Source: Streptomyces sp. NBC_01591
GTDB lineage: Bacteria > Actinomycetota > Actinomycetes > Streptomycetales > Streptomycetaceae
Direction of reading: 5' to 3'
NCBI RefSeq assembly: GCF_035918155.1
Contig: NZ_CP109327.1
Coordinates: forward strand, 6,324,001-6,388,000
DNA length: 64,000 nucleotides
Shown here: positions 1-7,604 of the stretch, in pieces
Layout of the letters: each line of letters starts with the position of its first letter
Position numbering within the stretch: position 1 is the stretch's first letter
Position numbers and translations under genes: made by a program
The notes under the pieces: generated by a model
Told to the model about the DNA's origin: nothing
Seen by the model: the letters and a program-made list of their open reading frames with translations, nothing else
Database searches by the model: none

Positions 1-1
1 C

Positions 2-1222
2 CGCCAGTCGCAGCGCATGGACATCTACAAGGACGTCGCCGACAGGCTCCTCGCCGGCGGGTACGCGTACCACTGCTACTGCACCACCGAGGAGCTCGAC
101 ACCCGCCGCGACGCCGCCCGCGCCGCCGGCAAGCCGTCCGGCTACGACGGCCACTGCCGCGAGCTGAGCGCCGAGCAGATCGCCGCGTACGAGGCCGAGG
201 GCCGGACATCGATCGTCCGCTTCCGGATGCCCGACGAGGCGCTCACCTTCACCGACCTGGTCCGCGGCGAGCTGACCTTCCAGCCGGAGAACGTGCCGGA
301 CTACGGCATCGTCCGCGCCAACGGCGCCCCGCTCTACACGCTGGTCAACCCGGTCGACGACGCGCTGATGGAGATCACCCACGTCCTGCGCGGCGAGGAC
401 CTGCTCTCCTCCACCCCGCGTCAGCTCGCCCTCTACAAGGCGCTCATCGAGCTGGGCATCGCCAAGGACACCCCGGCCTTCGGCCACCTGCCGTACGTCA
501 TGGGCGAGGGCAACAAGAAGCTCTCCAAGCGCGACCCGCAGGCCTCGCTCAACCTCTACCGCGAGCGCGGCTTCCTGCCCGAGGGGCTGCTCAACTACCT
601 CTCCCTGCTGGGCTGGTCGATCGCCGAGGACCGCGACATCTTCTCCATCGCGGAGATGGCGGCCGCGTTCGACATCAAGGACGTCAACGCCAACCCGGCG
701 CGCTTCGACCTGAAGAAGTGCGAGCACATCAACGCCGAGCACATCCGCAAGATGGACATGAAGGCGTTCACCGAGGCCTGCGGCCCCTGGCTGAAGGCCC
801 CGTTCGCCCCGTGGGCCCCGGAGTCCTTCGACGCGGACCAGTTCGCGACGATCGCCCCGCACGCCCAGACCCGCGTCACGGTCCTGTCGGACATCACGGC
901 CAACGTCGACTTCCTCTTCCTCGACGAGCCGGCGACGGACGAGGCGTCCTGGAACAAGGCGATGAAGGAGGGCTCCGACGCCCTGCTCGCCACGGCCCGC
1001 GCCAAGCTGGTCGACGCCGAGTGGAACGCGGACACCCTGAAGAACGCCATCCTCGCCGCGGGCGAGGAGCACGGCCTGAAGCTCGGAAAGGCCCAGGCCC
1101 CGGTCCGCGTCGCCGTCACCGGCCGCACGATCGGCCTGCCGCTCTTCGAGTCCCTGGAGATCCTGGGCCGCGAGAGGACGATCGCCCGCATCGACGCTGC
1201 CCTGGCGAAGCTGGCCGCGTAA
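2..1222 (+). CDS. gltX: Glutamyl-tRNA synthetase, 5'-truncated by window edge
   Basis: Class I aminoacyl-tRNA synthetase that charges tRNA-Glu in the cytoplasm. The open frame runs in from the window edge (RQSQRMDIYKDVADRL), so the HIGH-containing N-terminus lies outside; about 406 residues are visible. The zinc-binding-like CYCTTEEL segment is near the start and the class I KMSKS-type motif is GNKKLSKRD. The C-terminal anticodon-binding domain reaches the TAA stop at 1220-1222. A strong hairpin follows. The location about 1 kb upstream of tRNA-Glu genes is a pleasing functional neighbourhood but may be coincidence. Confidence 0.97.
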   Translation, partial: RQSQRMDIYKDVADRLLAGGYAYHCYCTTEELDTRRDAARAAGKPSGYDGHCRELSAEQIAAYEAEGRTSIVRFRMPDEALTFTDLVRGELTFQPENVPDYGIVRANGAPLYTLVNPVDDALMEITHVLRGEDLLSSTPRQLALYKALIELGIAKDTPAFGHLPYVMGEGNKKLSKRDPQASLNLYRERGFLPEGLLNYLSLLGWSIAEDRDIFSIAEMAAAFDIKDVNANPARFDLKKCEHINAEHIRKMDMKAFTEACGPWLKAPFAPWAPESFDADQFATIAPHAQTRVTVLSDITANVDFLFLDEPATDEASWNKAMKEGSDALLATARAKLVDAEWNADTLKNAILAAGEEHGLKLGKAQAPVRVAVTGRTIGLPLFESLEILGRERTIARIDAALAKLAA

Positions 1223-1247
1223 CGGCGGGTCCACCGAAGCACATCCA

Positions 1248-1288
1248 CGGGAGGGGCGGCAGCCAAGCGACGGCTGCCGCCCCTCCCG
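1248..1288 (+). terminator. Rho-independent-type hairpin after gltX
   Basis: A perfect 17-bp GC-rich stem (1248-1264 with 1272-1288) with a 7-base loop lies 25 bases after the gltX stop. It has no long T run, as is usual in Streptomyces. Confidence 0.75.
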
Positions 1289-1351
1289 TCGTGCGTGCAC
1301 GCACTGGCGCGAACCCGCTGTGCCCGCCGCACGGGCCTCTACGCTGACCCC

Positions 1352-2047
1352 ATGACGATCCGCGCGGTCCTCTGGGACATCGACGACACGATCTTCGACT
1401 ACTCGGGTGCCGACCGCGTCGGCATGCGCAAGCATCTCGAACAGGAGGGCCTGCCCGACGGATACGACTCCGTCGAGCAGGCCCTCGCCGCATGGCGGAC
1501 GATCACCGACGCGCACTGGGCGCGGTTCGCCGCCGGGGAGACGGACTTCCTGGGGCAGCGCCGGGACCGGGTCAGGGAGTTCGTCTCGCGGGCGCTGGAC
1601 GACGAGGAGGCCGACGACTGGTTTGCCCGGCACGCGGCCCACTACGAGGCCGCCTGGGCGCTCTTCCCGGATGTGCTGCCCGTGCTGGATCTGCTGGCGG
1701 ACGGGTTCCGGCACGCGGTGCTGTCGAACTCCAGCATCCACAACCAGGACCGCAAGCTGCGCACACTCGGTGTGCGGGACCGTTTCGAGGCCGTGGTGTG
1801 CGCCGTGGAGCTGGGTGTCTCCAAGCCCGAGGCCGGAGCCTTCCACGCCGCCTGCGAGGCGCTGGCGCTGGAGCCGCGAGAGGTCGCGTACGTGGGGGAC
1901 GAGCCGGACATCGACGCCGGTGGGGCGGTCGCCGCCGGGCTGATGGGGATCTGGCTGGACCGGGGCGGGCGCGGTGGACGGCCCGAGCTCGTCCGCATCA
2001 GCGGGCTCGATCAGCTGCCCGGACTGCTGGGGCCTGTCCGACCCTGA
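1352..2047 (+). CDS. HAD-superfamily hydrolase, subfamily IA
   Basis: Predicted cytoplasmic phosphatase or dehalogenase of the haloacid dehalogenase superfamily, 231 residues. Motif I is the N-terminal DIDDTIFDY, with the nucleophile Asp and the acid/base Asp two residues later. Motif II is VLSNSS, motif III the Lys of SKPEAG, and motif IV YVGDEPDIDAGG. The alpha-helical cap lies between motifs I and II (about residues 15-110). The ATG at 1352 is chosen because the conserved beta strand with motif I starts directly behind it; an in-frame ATG at 1295 would add 19 residues inside the gltX terminator region. The substrate cannot be inferred. The last codons and the stop fall inside a palindromic repeat (2030-2063) found again near 39.5 kb. 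Confidence 0.88.
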   Translation: MTIRAVLWDIDDTIFDYSGADRVGMRKHLEQEGLPDGYDSVEQALAAWRTITDAHWARFAAGETDFLGQRRDRVREFVSRALDDEEADDWFARHAAHYEAAWALFPDVLPVLDLLADGFRHAVLSNSSIHNQDRKLRTLGVRDRFEAVVCAVELGVSKPEAGAFHAACEALALEPREVAYVGDEPDIDAGGAVAAGLMGIWLDRGGRGGRPELVRISGLDQLPGLLGPVRP

Positions 2048-2063
2048 TCCGCCGGACAGGCCC
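2030..2063. repeat. 34-bp palindromic intergenic repeat, copy 1
   Basis: GGGCCTGTCCG and CGGACAGGCCC arms flank a short centre. The same 34 bases occur in the opposite orientation at 39461-39494. This copy covers the last codons and stop of the HAD gene and can fold as a terminator-like hairpin. Confidence 0.85.
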
Positions 2064-2080
2064 GGCGGGCAATACCCGTT

Positions 2081-2109
2081 TTGGAGCGCCGGACACCTTC
2101 GGGTAATGT
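2081..2109 (+). promoter_or_regulatory. Candidate promoter of the tRNA array
   Basis: TTGGAG and TAATGT hexamers are separated by 17 bases, about 80 bases upstream of the first tRNA. This fits the HrdB (sigma-70) consensus. It is a motif match only. Confidence 0.45.
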
Positions 2110-2192
2110 TCTTCCTGCGCCGCCCAAGCGGAACGAAAGAACCGAACGGGAAGCGCAACCGAACAAAACCCCTCACGGGGGTTGAGTTTTGG

Positions 2193-2264
2193 TGGGCTAT
2201 GGTGTAATTGGCAACACTACGGTTTCTGGTACCGTCATTCTAGGTTCGAGTCCTGGTAGCCCAG
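2193..2264 (+). tRNA. tRNA-Gln (CTG)
   Basis: 72-base cloverleaf. The acceptor stem TGGGCTA pairs with TAGCCCA, the discriminator is G, and the anticodon loop TTCTGGT gives anticodon CTG. CCA is not encoded. First member of the array and identical to the copy at 2641. Confidence 0.97.
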
Positions 2265-2289
2265 CGCAGAAATGCAACAGCAGTAACAA

Positions 2290-2362
2290 GCCCCCGTTGT
2301 GTAGCGGCCTAGCACGCTGCCCTCTCACGGCAGTAGCGCCGGTTCGAATCCGGTCGGGGGTA
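2290..2362 (+). tRNA. tRNA-Glu (CTC), copy 1
   Basis: 73-base cloverleaf. The acceptor GCCCCCG pairs with CGGGGGT (first pair G-T), and the anticodon loop CTCTCAC gives CTC. CCA is not encoded. It lies 25 bases after tRNA-Gln. Confidence 0.97.
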
Positions 2363-2422
2363 CAGATCCTTCCCGCGAGATCATCTGGGTCGCACCCACG
2401 CTCTCGATGCAGGATCGCTAGG

Positions 2423-2495
2423 GCCCCCGTTGTGTAGCGGCCTAGCACGCTGCCCTCTCACGGCAGTAGCGCCGGTTCGAATCCGGTCGGGGGTA
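2423..2495 (+). tRNA. tRNA-Glu (CTC), copy 2
   Basis: Identical to copy 1. The 60-base spacer in front of it (2363-2422) is repeated exactly before copy 3, so this is a 133-bp tandem duplication. Confidence 0.97.
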
Positions 2496-2555
2496 CAGAT
2501 CCTTCCCGCGAGATCATCTGGGTCGCACCCACGCTCTCGATGCAGGATCGCTAGG

Positions 2556-2628
2556 GCCCCCGTTGTGTAGCGGCCTAGCACGCTGCCCTCTCACGGCAGT
2601 AGCGCCGGTTCGAATCCGGTCGGGGGTA
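2556..2628 (+). tRNA. tRNA-Glu (CTC), copy 3
   Basis: Identical to copies 1 and 2, at the same 133-bp spacing. It is separated by only 12 bases from the second tRNA-Gln. Confidence 0.97.
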
Positions 2629-2640
2629 CTTGTAACACCA

Positions 2641-2712
2641 TGGGCTATGGTGTAATTGGCAACACTACGGTTTCTGGTACCGTCATTCTAGGTTCGAGTC
2701 CTGGTAGCCCAG
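2641..2712 (+). tRNA. tRNA-Gln (CTG), copy 2
   Basis: Identical to the tRNA-Gln at 2193, including its downstream 25-base spacer. Confidence 0.97.
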
Positions 2713-2737
2713 CGCAGAAATGCAACAGCAGTAACAA

Positions 2738-2810
2738 GCCCCCGTTGTGTAGCGGCCTAGCACGCTGCCCTCTCACGGCAGTAGCGCCGGTTCGAATCCG
2801 GTCGGGGGTA
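2738..2810 (+). tRNA. tRNA-Glu (CTC), copy 4
   Basis: Identical to the other three tRNA-Glu genes. Last member of the array; a classical terminator follows 18 bases later. Confidence 0.97.
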
Positions 2811-2827
2811 CAACAGCAGGACAGACA

Positions 2828-2858
2828 AAGGCCCTTCACCTCGGTGAAGGGCCTTTTC
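2828..2858 (+). terminator. Terminator of the tRNA array
   Basis: 13-bp stem (2828-2840 with 2843-2855) around a two-base gap, followed by TTTT at 2854-2857, directly after the last tRNA-Glu. It could also serve the convergent MerR gene. Confidence 0.85.
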
Positions 2859-2894
2859 GCTGGCCCGCCAGGCCCGTTCGGGCCGCGGACCCGT

Positions 2895-3536
2895 TCAGAG
2901 CCCGTAGCGCCGGGCCGACTCCTCCTCCTGGGCCATCCGGCGCAGGGACATCAACAACGGCTCGTAGAGCACCGCCGACGCGACCGCCATCTCCACCTGC
3001 TCCGACTCCGTGGGGTGCGTCTCCATCATGTCCAGGTCCTGGACGGCGACTTGATGCATCAGGCGGGCCTGCTCGGCCAGGTAATCGACGTCACAGGGGT
3101 AGCCGAGGCGGATCAGTGTGGCCACCGACGACACCAGCGAGCGATGCGCGGGGGAGAGCGAGCCGATCTCCTGCGACGTCGCCCAGCCGACCCGGTCCAG
3201 AAGCCGCTCGACCTCCTCGCGGGCCGCGGCGGTCTCCGGAGCCTCCTCGTCGGGGTCGGGGCCGTGCGGGAGCGACCACAGCGCCGCGCCCAGCCGGATC
3301 GTCCGGCCCAGGGACTCGTCGTCCATGTGGGAGAGGACCTCGCGGGCCGTGGCCACCGGAAGGCGGCCCACCTGGATCAGGGCCCGCACCAGACGCAGCC
3401 GGCGCACATGACTCTCGTCGTACTCGGCCTGCGTCGCGGTGACCCGCCGGCCGGGATGCAGCAGACCCTCGCGCAGGTAGTACTTGATCGTCGCGGTCTT
3501 GACTCCGCTCTTCTCGCTCAGTTCCGAGAGCCGCAT
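2895..3536 (-). CDS. MerR-family transcriptional regulator
   Basis: 213-residue DNA-binding regulator. The N-terminal winged helix-turn-helix reads MRLSELSEKSGVKTATIKYY, followed by the family's REGLLHPGRR wing and a second helical part (VRRLRLVRALIQVGRLP). The C-terminal 110 residues are an effector or dimerisation region without Cys clusters, which argues against metal sensing. The ATG at 3536 is chosen because MerR proteins begin at the helix-turn-helix and GGAAGG sits about 9 bases upstream; a GTG at 3560 would add 8 residues. It is transcribed divergently from the broken DUF4188 gene, with a perfect palindrome between them that is its probable operator. The ligand is unknown. Confidence 0.9.
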   Translation of the reverse strand: MRLSELSEKSGVKTATIKYYLREGLLHPGRRVTATQAEYDESHVRRLRLVRALIQVGRLPVATAREVLSHMDDESLGRTIRLGAALWSLPHGPDPDEEAPETAAAREEVERLLDRVGWATSQEIGSLSPAHRSLVSSVATLIRLGYPCDVDYLAEQARLMHQVAVQDLDMMETHPTESEQVEMAVASAVLYEPLLMSLRRMAQEEESARRYGL

Positions 3537-3570
3537 GTTCCGTGCCTTCCCTTGCACCACCTCTTGGGCA

Positions 3571-3601
3571 GTTCAACTATCCAATCATTGGATAGTTGAA
3601 C
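3571..3601. promoter_or_regulatory. 31-bp perfect palindrome, probable operator
   Basis: Two 15-base arms (GTTCAACTATCCAAT and its complement) flank a single central base, in the intergenic region between the MerR gene and the DUF4188 gene. A further partial half-site (TTGAACTCTCCAAC, 3596-3609) overlaps its right edge. The size, symmetry and position fit a regulator-binding site controlling both divergent genes. That MerR binds it is inference. Confidence 0.7.
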
Positions 3602-3626
3602 TCTCCAACGGCAAGGGGTACGGCCA

Positions 3627-4127
3627 ATGTTCGCGAAGCCGATTCCGGGAAAGATCACCGCCGCGGCCGAGGGAGAGGTGGTCGTGCTGCTCATCGGGAT
3701 GCGCATCAACCACTTCTGGGGCGTGCATCATTGGCCGCCCCCGCTGCTGGCGATGGAGCGCATGCTGCGGGAGTTGGGCAAGGACAAGGGGCGCGGACTG
3801 CTGGGCCACACGCTGTTGACCGGCTCGCCGCGGACGTACTAGGTCGTCCAGTACTGGGAGTCGAAGGAGAAGCTCTACGCGTACGCGAGCGCTCCCGACA
3901 TGTTCCACCGCAGGGGTTGGGCGATCATGAACCGCAAGGAGGAGGAGGAGTCCCGGCGGCACGTGGGGCTGTGGCACGAGGCGTACATAGTGCCCGAGGG
4001 CGGTTACGAATCGTTCTACGCCGATATGCCGGCCTACGGACTGGCCGGGGCGACCGGCGTACTGCCGCTGGAGGCGCGGGGGTGTCGAGGGGCGGACCGT
4101 TTCGCGCACCGCTCGTCCGCGAAGTGA
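3627..4127 (+). pseudogene. DUF4188-family protein, interrupted by in-frame TAG
   Basis: The first half, starting MFAKPIPGKITA, contains IGMRINHFWGVHHW and matches the N-terminus of the DUF4188 family, which is annotated as monooxygenase-like. A TAG at 3840-3842 stops it after 71 residues. The same frame continues without a shift with VVQYWESKEKLYAYA and WHEAYIVPEGGYESFYADMP, the family's C-terminal half, and ends at TGA 4125-4127. A single base change from a sense codon (for example TTG or CAG) explains the break. It is divergent from the MerR gene across the palindrome, so it was probably that regulator's target. The product may be lost, may be made as two fragments (ATG at 3900), or the base may be a sequencing error. 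Confidence 0.8.
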
Positions 4128-4199
4128 GGGTCCGGGAATGAGGTACTGGAAGGGGGCCGCCACGACGCTGGGGCGGCCGGGGGGGATGTGCCGGGTACG

Positions 4200-4916
4200 T
4201 CAGCCGGTGCGGCGCAGGGCCTCGCTGAGCCTTGCCGCCGAGTCGATGACCGCCTGGGCGTGCATCCGGCCCGGGTGCCTGGTCAGCCGCTCGATCGGTC
4301 CGGAGACCGAGACGGCGGCGACCACCCGGTTCGAGGGGCCGCGCACCGGCGCCGAGACCGAGGCCACACCCGGCTCGCGCTCGCCGATCGACTGGGCCCA
4401 GCCCCTGCGCCGCACGCCCGAGAGCGCCGTCGCCGTGAAACGGGCGCCCTGGAGGCCGCGGTGCAGACGCTCCGGCTCCTCCCAGGCCATCAGGATCTGG
4501 GCCGACGAGCCGGCCTTCATGGTGAGCGTGGAGCCGACCGGCACGGTGTCCCGCAGACCGGACAGCCGCTCCGCCGCCGCCACGCAGATCCGCATGTCGC
4601 CCTGCCTGCGGTAGAGCTGCGCGCTCTCGCCGGTGATGTCCCGGAGGTGGGTGAGCACCGGTCCCGCCGTGGCCAGCAGTCGGTCCTCGCCCGCCGCCGC
4701 CGCGAGTTCCGCCAGCCGGGGACCGAGAATGAAACGGCCCTGCATGTCCCTCGCCACCATGCGGTGGTGTTCCAGTGCCACGGCCAGTCGATGGGCCGTG
4801 GGTCGTGCGAGCCCGGTCGCCGCGACCAGCCCGGCGAGGGTGGCCGGACCGGACTCCAGGGCGCTCAATACCAGAGCCGCCTTGTCGAGAACGCCGACGC
4901 CGCTAGAGTTGTCCAT
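4200..4916 (-). CDS. ndgR: IclR-family regulator NdgR
   Basis: 238-residue IclR-type regulator: N-terminal winged helix-turn-helix (about residues 8-70, with [19 protein letters not shown] as recognition region) and a C-terminal effector domain starting near residue 80. In Streptomyces NdgR is known to control amino-acid metabolism and to bind upstream of leuCD. The position here, divergent from leuC, supports that identity. The ATG at 4916 is preceded by GGGAG; an in-frame start at 5012 would add 32 unrelated residues. The 174-base gap to leuC is the expected operator region. Confidence 0.93.
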   Translation of the reverse strand: MDNSSGVGVLDKAALVLSALESGPATLAGLVAATGLARPTAHRLAVALEHHRMVARDMQGRFILGPRLAELAAAAGEDRLLATAGPVLTHLRDITGESAQLYRRQGDMRICVAAAERLSGLRDTVPVGSTLTMKAGSSAQILMAWEEPERLHRGLQGARFTATALSGVRRRGWAQSIGEREPGVASVSAPVRGPSNRVVAAVSVSGPIERLTRHPGRMHAQAVIDSAARLSEALRRTG

Positions 4917-5090
4917 ACGACGATACTCCCGTCTCACTCTGTGAAACGCAAGTTCAATATTCGGCGGAAATTGCGAACCTGTACGGGCGGCCATACAACG
5001 GCCCGTAGCCACCGCCCCGCACGGGGGTCCGGACGGCGGCGCACCGAATCTCTAGTTGGGCCGGCGAAGACGCCGGCCGGAGGGAAAGCG

Positions 5091-6515
5091 ATGGGTAGGA
5101 CACTCGCGGAGAAGGTCTGGGACGACCATGTCGTCCGGCGCGCCGAAGGTGAGCCCGACCTCCTCTTCATCGATCTGCACCTGCTGCACGAGGTGACCAG
5201 CCCCCAGGCCTTCGACGGCCTCCGGCAGGCCGGACGCCAGGTGCGGCGCCTTGATCTCACCATCGCCACCGAGGATCACAACACCCCGACCCTCGACATC
5301 GACAAGCCGATCGCCGACCCGGTTTCCCGCGCCCAGTTGGAGACCCTGCGCAAGAACTGCGCGGAGTTCGGCGTACGACTGCACCCCCTGGGCGACGTCG
5401 AGCAGGGCGTCGTGCACGTGGTCGGCCCGCAGCTGGGGCTGACCCAGCCCGGCACCACCGTCGTCTGCGGCGACTCCCACACGTCCACGCACGGCGCCTT
5501 CGGCGCGCTGGCGTTCGGCATCGGCACCAGCCAGGTCGAGCACGTGCTGGCCACCCAGACGCTGCCGCTGGCCCGTCCGAAGACCATGGCCATCACCATC
5601 GACGGCGAACTGCCCGACGGTGTCACGGCCAAGGACCTGATCCTCGCGATCATCGCCCGGATCGGCACCGGCGGCGGTCAGGGCTACATCCTGGAGTACC
5701 GCGGCTCCGCCATCGAGAAGCTCTCGATGGAAGCCCGGATGACCATCTGCAACATGTCGATCGAGGCCGGCGCCCGGGCAGGCATGATCGCCCCGGACGA
5801 GACCACCTTCGACTACCTGAAGGGCCGCGACCACGCCCCCCAGGGCGAGGACTGGGACGCCGCCGTCGCGTACTGGAAGACGCTGCGCACCGACGACGAC
5901 GCGGTCTTCGACGCCGAGGTCGTCATCGACGCGGCCGAACTGGCCCCGTTCGTCACCTGGGGCACCAACCCCGGCCAGGGCGCGCCGCTGTCGGCCAACG
6001 TCCCCGACCCTGCTTCGTACGAGGACGCCTCGGAGCGCAACGCCGCCGAAAAGGCCCTGGAATACATGGGGTTGACCGCCGGCCAGCCGCTGCGCGAGAT
6101 CAACGTGGACACCGTCTTCGTAGGCTCCTGCACCAACGGCCGGATCGAGGACCTGCGCAACGCCGCCGCGATCCTGGACGGCCGCAAAGTCGCCGACGGG
6201 GTACGGATGCTGGTCGTCCCGGGCTCCGTCCGGGTCGCCCTGCAGGCCGTCGAGGAGGGCCTGGACAAGGTCTTCACCGCCGCGGGCGCCGAATGGCGGC
6301 ACGCCGGCTGCTCGATGTGCCTCGGCATGAACCCCGACCAGCTGGCCCCCGGCGAGCGCTCCGCCTCCACCTCGAACCGCAACTTCGAGGGCCGGCAGGG
6401 CAAGGGCGGCCGTACACACCTGGTCTCCCCGCAGGTCGCCGCCGCCACCGCCGTGCTGGGCCACCTGGCCTCGCCCGCCGACCTGTCCGACGTCCGTACG
6501 CCCGCCGGAGTCTGA
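5091..6515 (+). CDS. leuC: 3-isopropylmalate dehydratase large subunit
   Basis: Large subunit of isopropylmalate isomerase, which converts 2- to 3-isopropylmalate in leucine synthesis, working as a heterodimer with LeuD. 474 residues, the normal family length. It is an aconitase-fold protein with the [4Fe-4S] cysteines in FVGSCTNGR and [12 protein letters not shown], and substrate-loop motifs [15 protein letters not shown] and [12 protein letters not shown]. The ATG at 5091 follows GGAGGGAAAG; the frame is open upstream but that part is not homologous to LeuC. leuD follows after 5 bases, so the two form an operon. Probable control is by NdgR, encoded divergently. Confidence 0.98.
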   Translation: MGRTLAEKVWDDHVVRRAEGEPDLLFIDLHLLHEVTSPQAFDGLRQAGRQVRRLDLTIATEDHNTPTLDIDKPIADPVSRAQLETLRKNCAEFGVRLHPLGDVEQGVVHVVGPQLGLTQPGTTVVCGDSHTSTHGAFGALAFGIGTSQVEHVLATQTLPLARPKTMAITIDGELPDGVTAKDLILAIIARIGTGGGQGYILEYRGSAIEKLSMEARMTICNMSIEAGARAGMIAPDETTFDYLKGRDHAPQGEDWDAAVAYWKTLRTDDDAVFDAEVVIDAAELAPFVTWGTNPGQGAPLSANVPDPASYEDASERNAAEKALEYMGLTAGQPLREINVDTVFVGSCTNGRIEDLRNAAAILDGRKVADGVRMLVVPGSVRVALQAVEEGLDKVFTAAGAEWRHAGCSMCLGMNPDQLAPGERSASTSNRNFEGRQGKGGRTHLVSPQVAAATAVLGHLASPADLSDVRTPAGV

Positions 6516-6520
6516 GAATC

Positions 6521-7129
6521 ATGGAAGCTTTCACCGCACACACCGGCCGGGCCGTCCCGCTGCGCCGCAGCAACGTCGACACCGACCAGATCATCCCCGC
6601 CCACTGGCTGAAGAAGGTCACCCGGGACGGCTTCGAGGACGGACTCTTCGAGGCCTGGCGCAAGGACGAGAACTTCGTCCTCAACCGCCCGGAGCGCGAG
6701 GGCGCCACGGTCCTGGTGGCCGGCCCCGACTTCGGCACCGGATCGTCCCGTGAACACGCCGTGTGGGCGCTGCAGAACTACGGCTTCAAGGCCGTCATCT
6801 CCTCCCGGTTCGCCGACATCTTCCGCGGCAACTCGCTGAAGAACGGGCTGTTGACCGTCGTGCTCGACCAGAAGGTCGTCGACGCGCTCTGGGAGCTGAC
6901 CGAGGCCGATCCCACGGCCGAGATCACCGTCGACCTGGAGGCGCGCCAGGTCCGCGCCGAGGCCCCCGACGGATCAAAGCTGACCGCCGACTTCGAGCTC
7001 GACGAGAATGCCCGTTGGCGACTGCTCAACGGGCTGGACGACATCAGCCTCACCCTTCAGAACGAAGCGGACATCGCGACTTATGAGGCGGCAAGACCGA
7101 CCTTCAAGCCGCGTACAATTAACGCCTGA
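6521..7129 (+). CDS. leuD: 3-isopropylmalate dehydratase small subunit
   Basis: 202-residue swivel domain partner of LeuC. The N-terminus [31 protein letters not shown] is typical, and [19 protein letters not shown] is the substrate-contacting signature. It starts 5 bases after the leuC stop, so expression is coupled. A hairpin follows its stop. Confidence 0.98.
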   Translation: MEAFTAHTGRAVPLRRSNVDTDQIIPAHWLKKVTRDGFEDGLFEAWRKDENFVLNRPEREGATVLVAGPDFGTGSSREHAVWALQNYGFKAVISSRFADIFRGNSLKNGLLTVVLDQKVVDALWELTEADPTAEITVDLEARQVRAEAPDGSKLTADFELDENARWRLLNGLDDISLTLQNEADIATYEAARPTFKPRTINA

Positions 7130-7144
7130 GCAGCGCGTTTCCAG

Positions 7145-7180
7145 GACTGCGCCCCTTGCCATCTGGTAGGGGGCGCAGTC
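7145..7180 (+). terminator. Hairpin after leuD
   Basis: 11-bp perfect stem (7145-7155 with 7170-7180), 15 bases after the leuD stop, followed by a short T-rich stretch. Probable end of the leuCD transcript. Confidence 0.65.
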
Positions 7181-7233
7181 GCTTGTTGAGACCCCGTCGG
7201 GCGACAACTCGCCCCAGATGGCACAATCGGTGC

Positions 7234-7461
7234 ATGGAACGCGACAGCCAACTCAAGCTTTACGGCCAAGTCGCCGACCGATTGAAGGAAGCGCACACAA
7301 GAGTGCGCGCACTGCAAGTCCCGGAGGGCGTAAGGATGGCGCTGTCCCGGAAGCTGTTGGTCATCACGGCCGCGGCTAAGCACGATCTCCCGGATGCGGC
7401 AAGGCGTCTGGACCGGTTGATGAAGGACCTCGATGAGGGCCGATTCCCCGAAGGTGACTGA
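7234..7461 (+). CDS. Small conserved hypothetical protein
   Basis: 75-residue, highly charged, probably all-helical protein (MERDSQLKLYGQVADRLKEAHTRVRALQVPEG...) with no signal peptide, Cys or membrane segment. From memory, a small gene of this kind sits between leuD and hupS in other streptomycetes (SCO5555 position), which supports it being real. The ATG at 7234 is the start of the recognisable part; an upstream in-frame ATG would extend into the leuD terminator. I do not recognise a domain. The neighbourhood with HupS suggests, weakly, a nucleoid or regulatory role. Confidence 0.7.
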   Translation: MERDSQLKLYGQVADRLKEAHTRVRALQVPEGVRMALSRKLLVITAAAKHDLPDAARRLDRLMKDLDEGRFPEGD

Positions 7462-7524
7462 CTCTGCGGAACTGTGCAGCGGTCGACTTCGTTGCGGCAC
7501 TAGGGTGATTAGCCCGTTTCGTGT

Positions 7525-7553
7525 TTGATTTGCGGTATATATCTGCCTAACGT
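7525..7553 (+). promoter_or_regulatory. Candidate hupS promoter
   Basis: TTGATT and TAACGT separated by 17 bases in an AT-rich island (TATATAT between them), ending about 50 bases before the hupS GTG. It resembles a vegetative sigma-70 promoter. hupS is known to be developmentally induced, so additional promoters are possible. Confidence 0.45.
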
Positions 7554-7604
7554 GCGAAAACGCTTGAACACTTTCGTTCTGGCAATGTCTCCGAAGGGGA
7601 AGAC

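Larger units (their letters stand above)
2193..2810 (+). repeat. Nested exact duplications forming the tRNA array
   Basis: Two duplication scales are visible. A 170-base Gln-spacer-Glu block (2193-2362) recurs unchanged at 2641-2810. A 133-base Glu-plus-spacer unit recurs in tandem at 2290, 2423 and 2556. Spacers as well as tRNAs are identical, pointing to recent duplication or gene conversion. Confidence 0.9.

Noticed and set aside
2290..2628. Evenly spaced repeats that could suggest a CRISPR array
   Set aside because: The repeated unit is a complete tRNA-Glu gene and the spacers are identical to each other, the opposite of CRISPR spacers.
4188..5090. N-terminal extension of LeuC by 301 codons
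   Set aside because: The extension is antisense to ndgR and unlike LeuC; the ATG at 5091 has a good ribosome-binding site and gives the family length.
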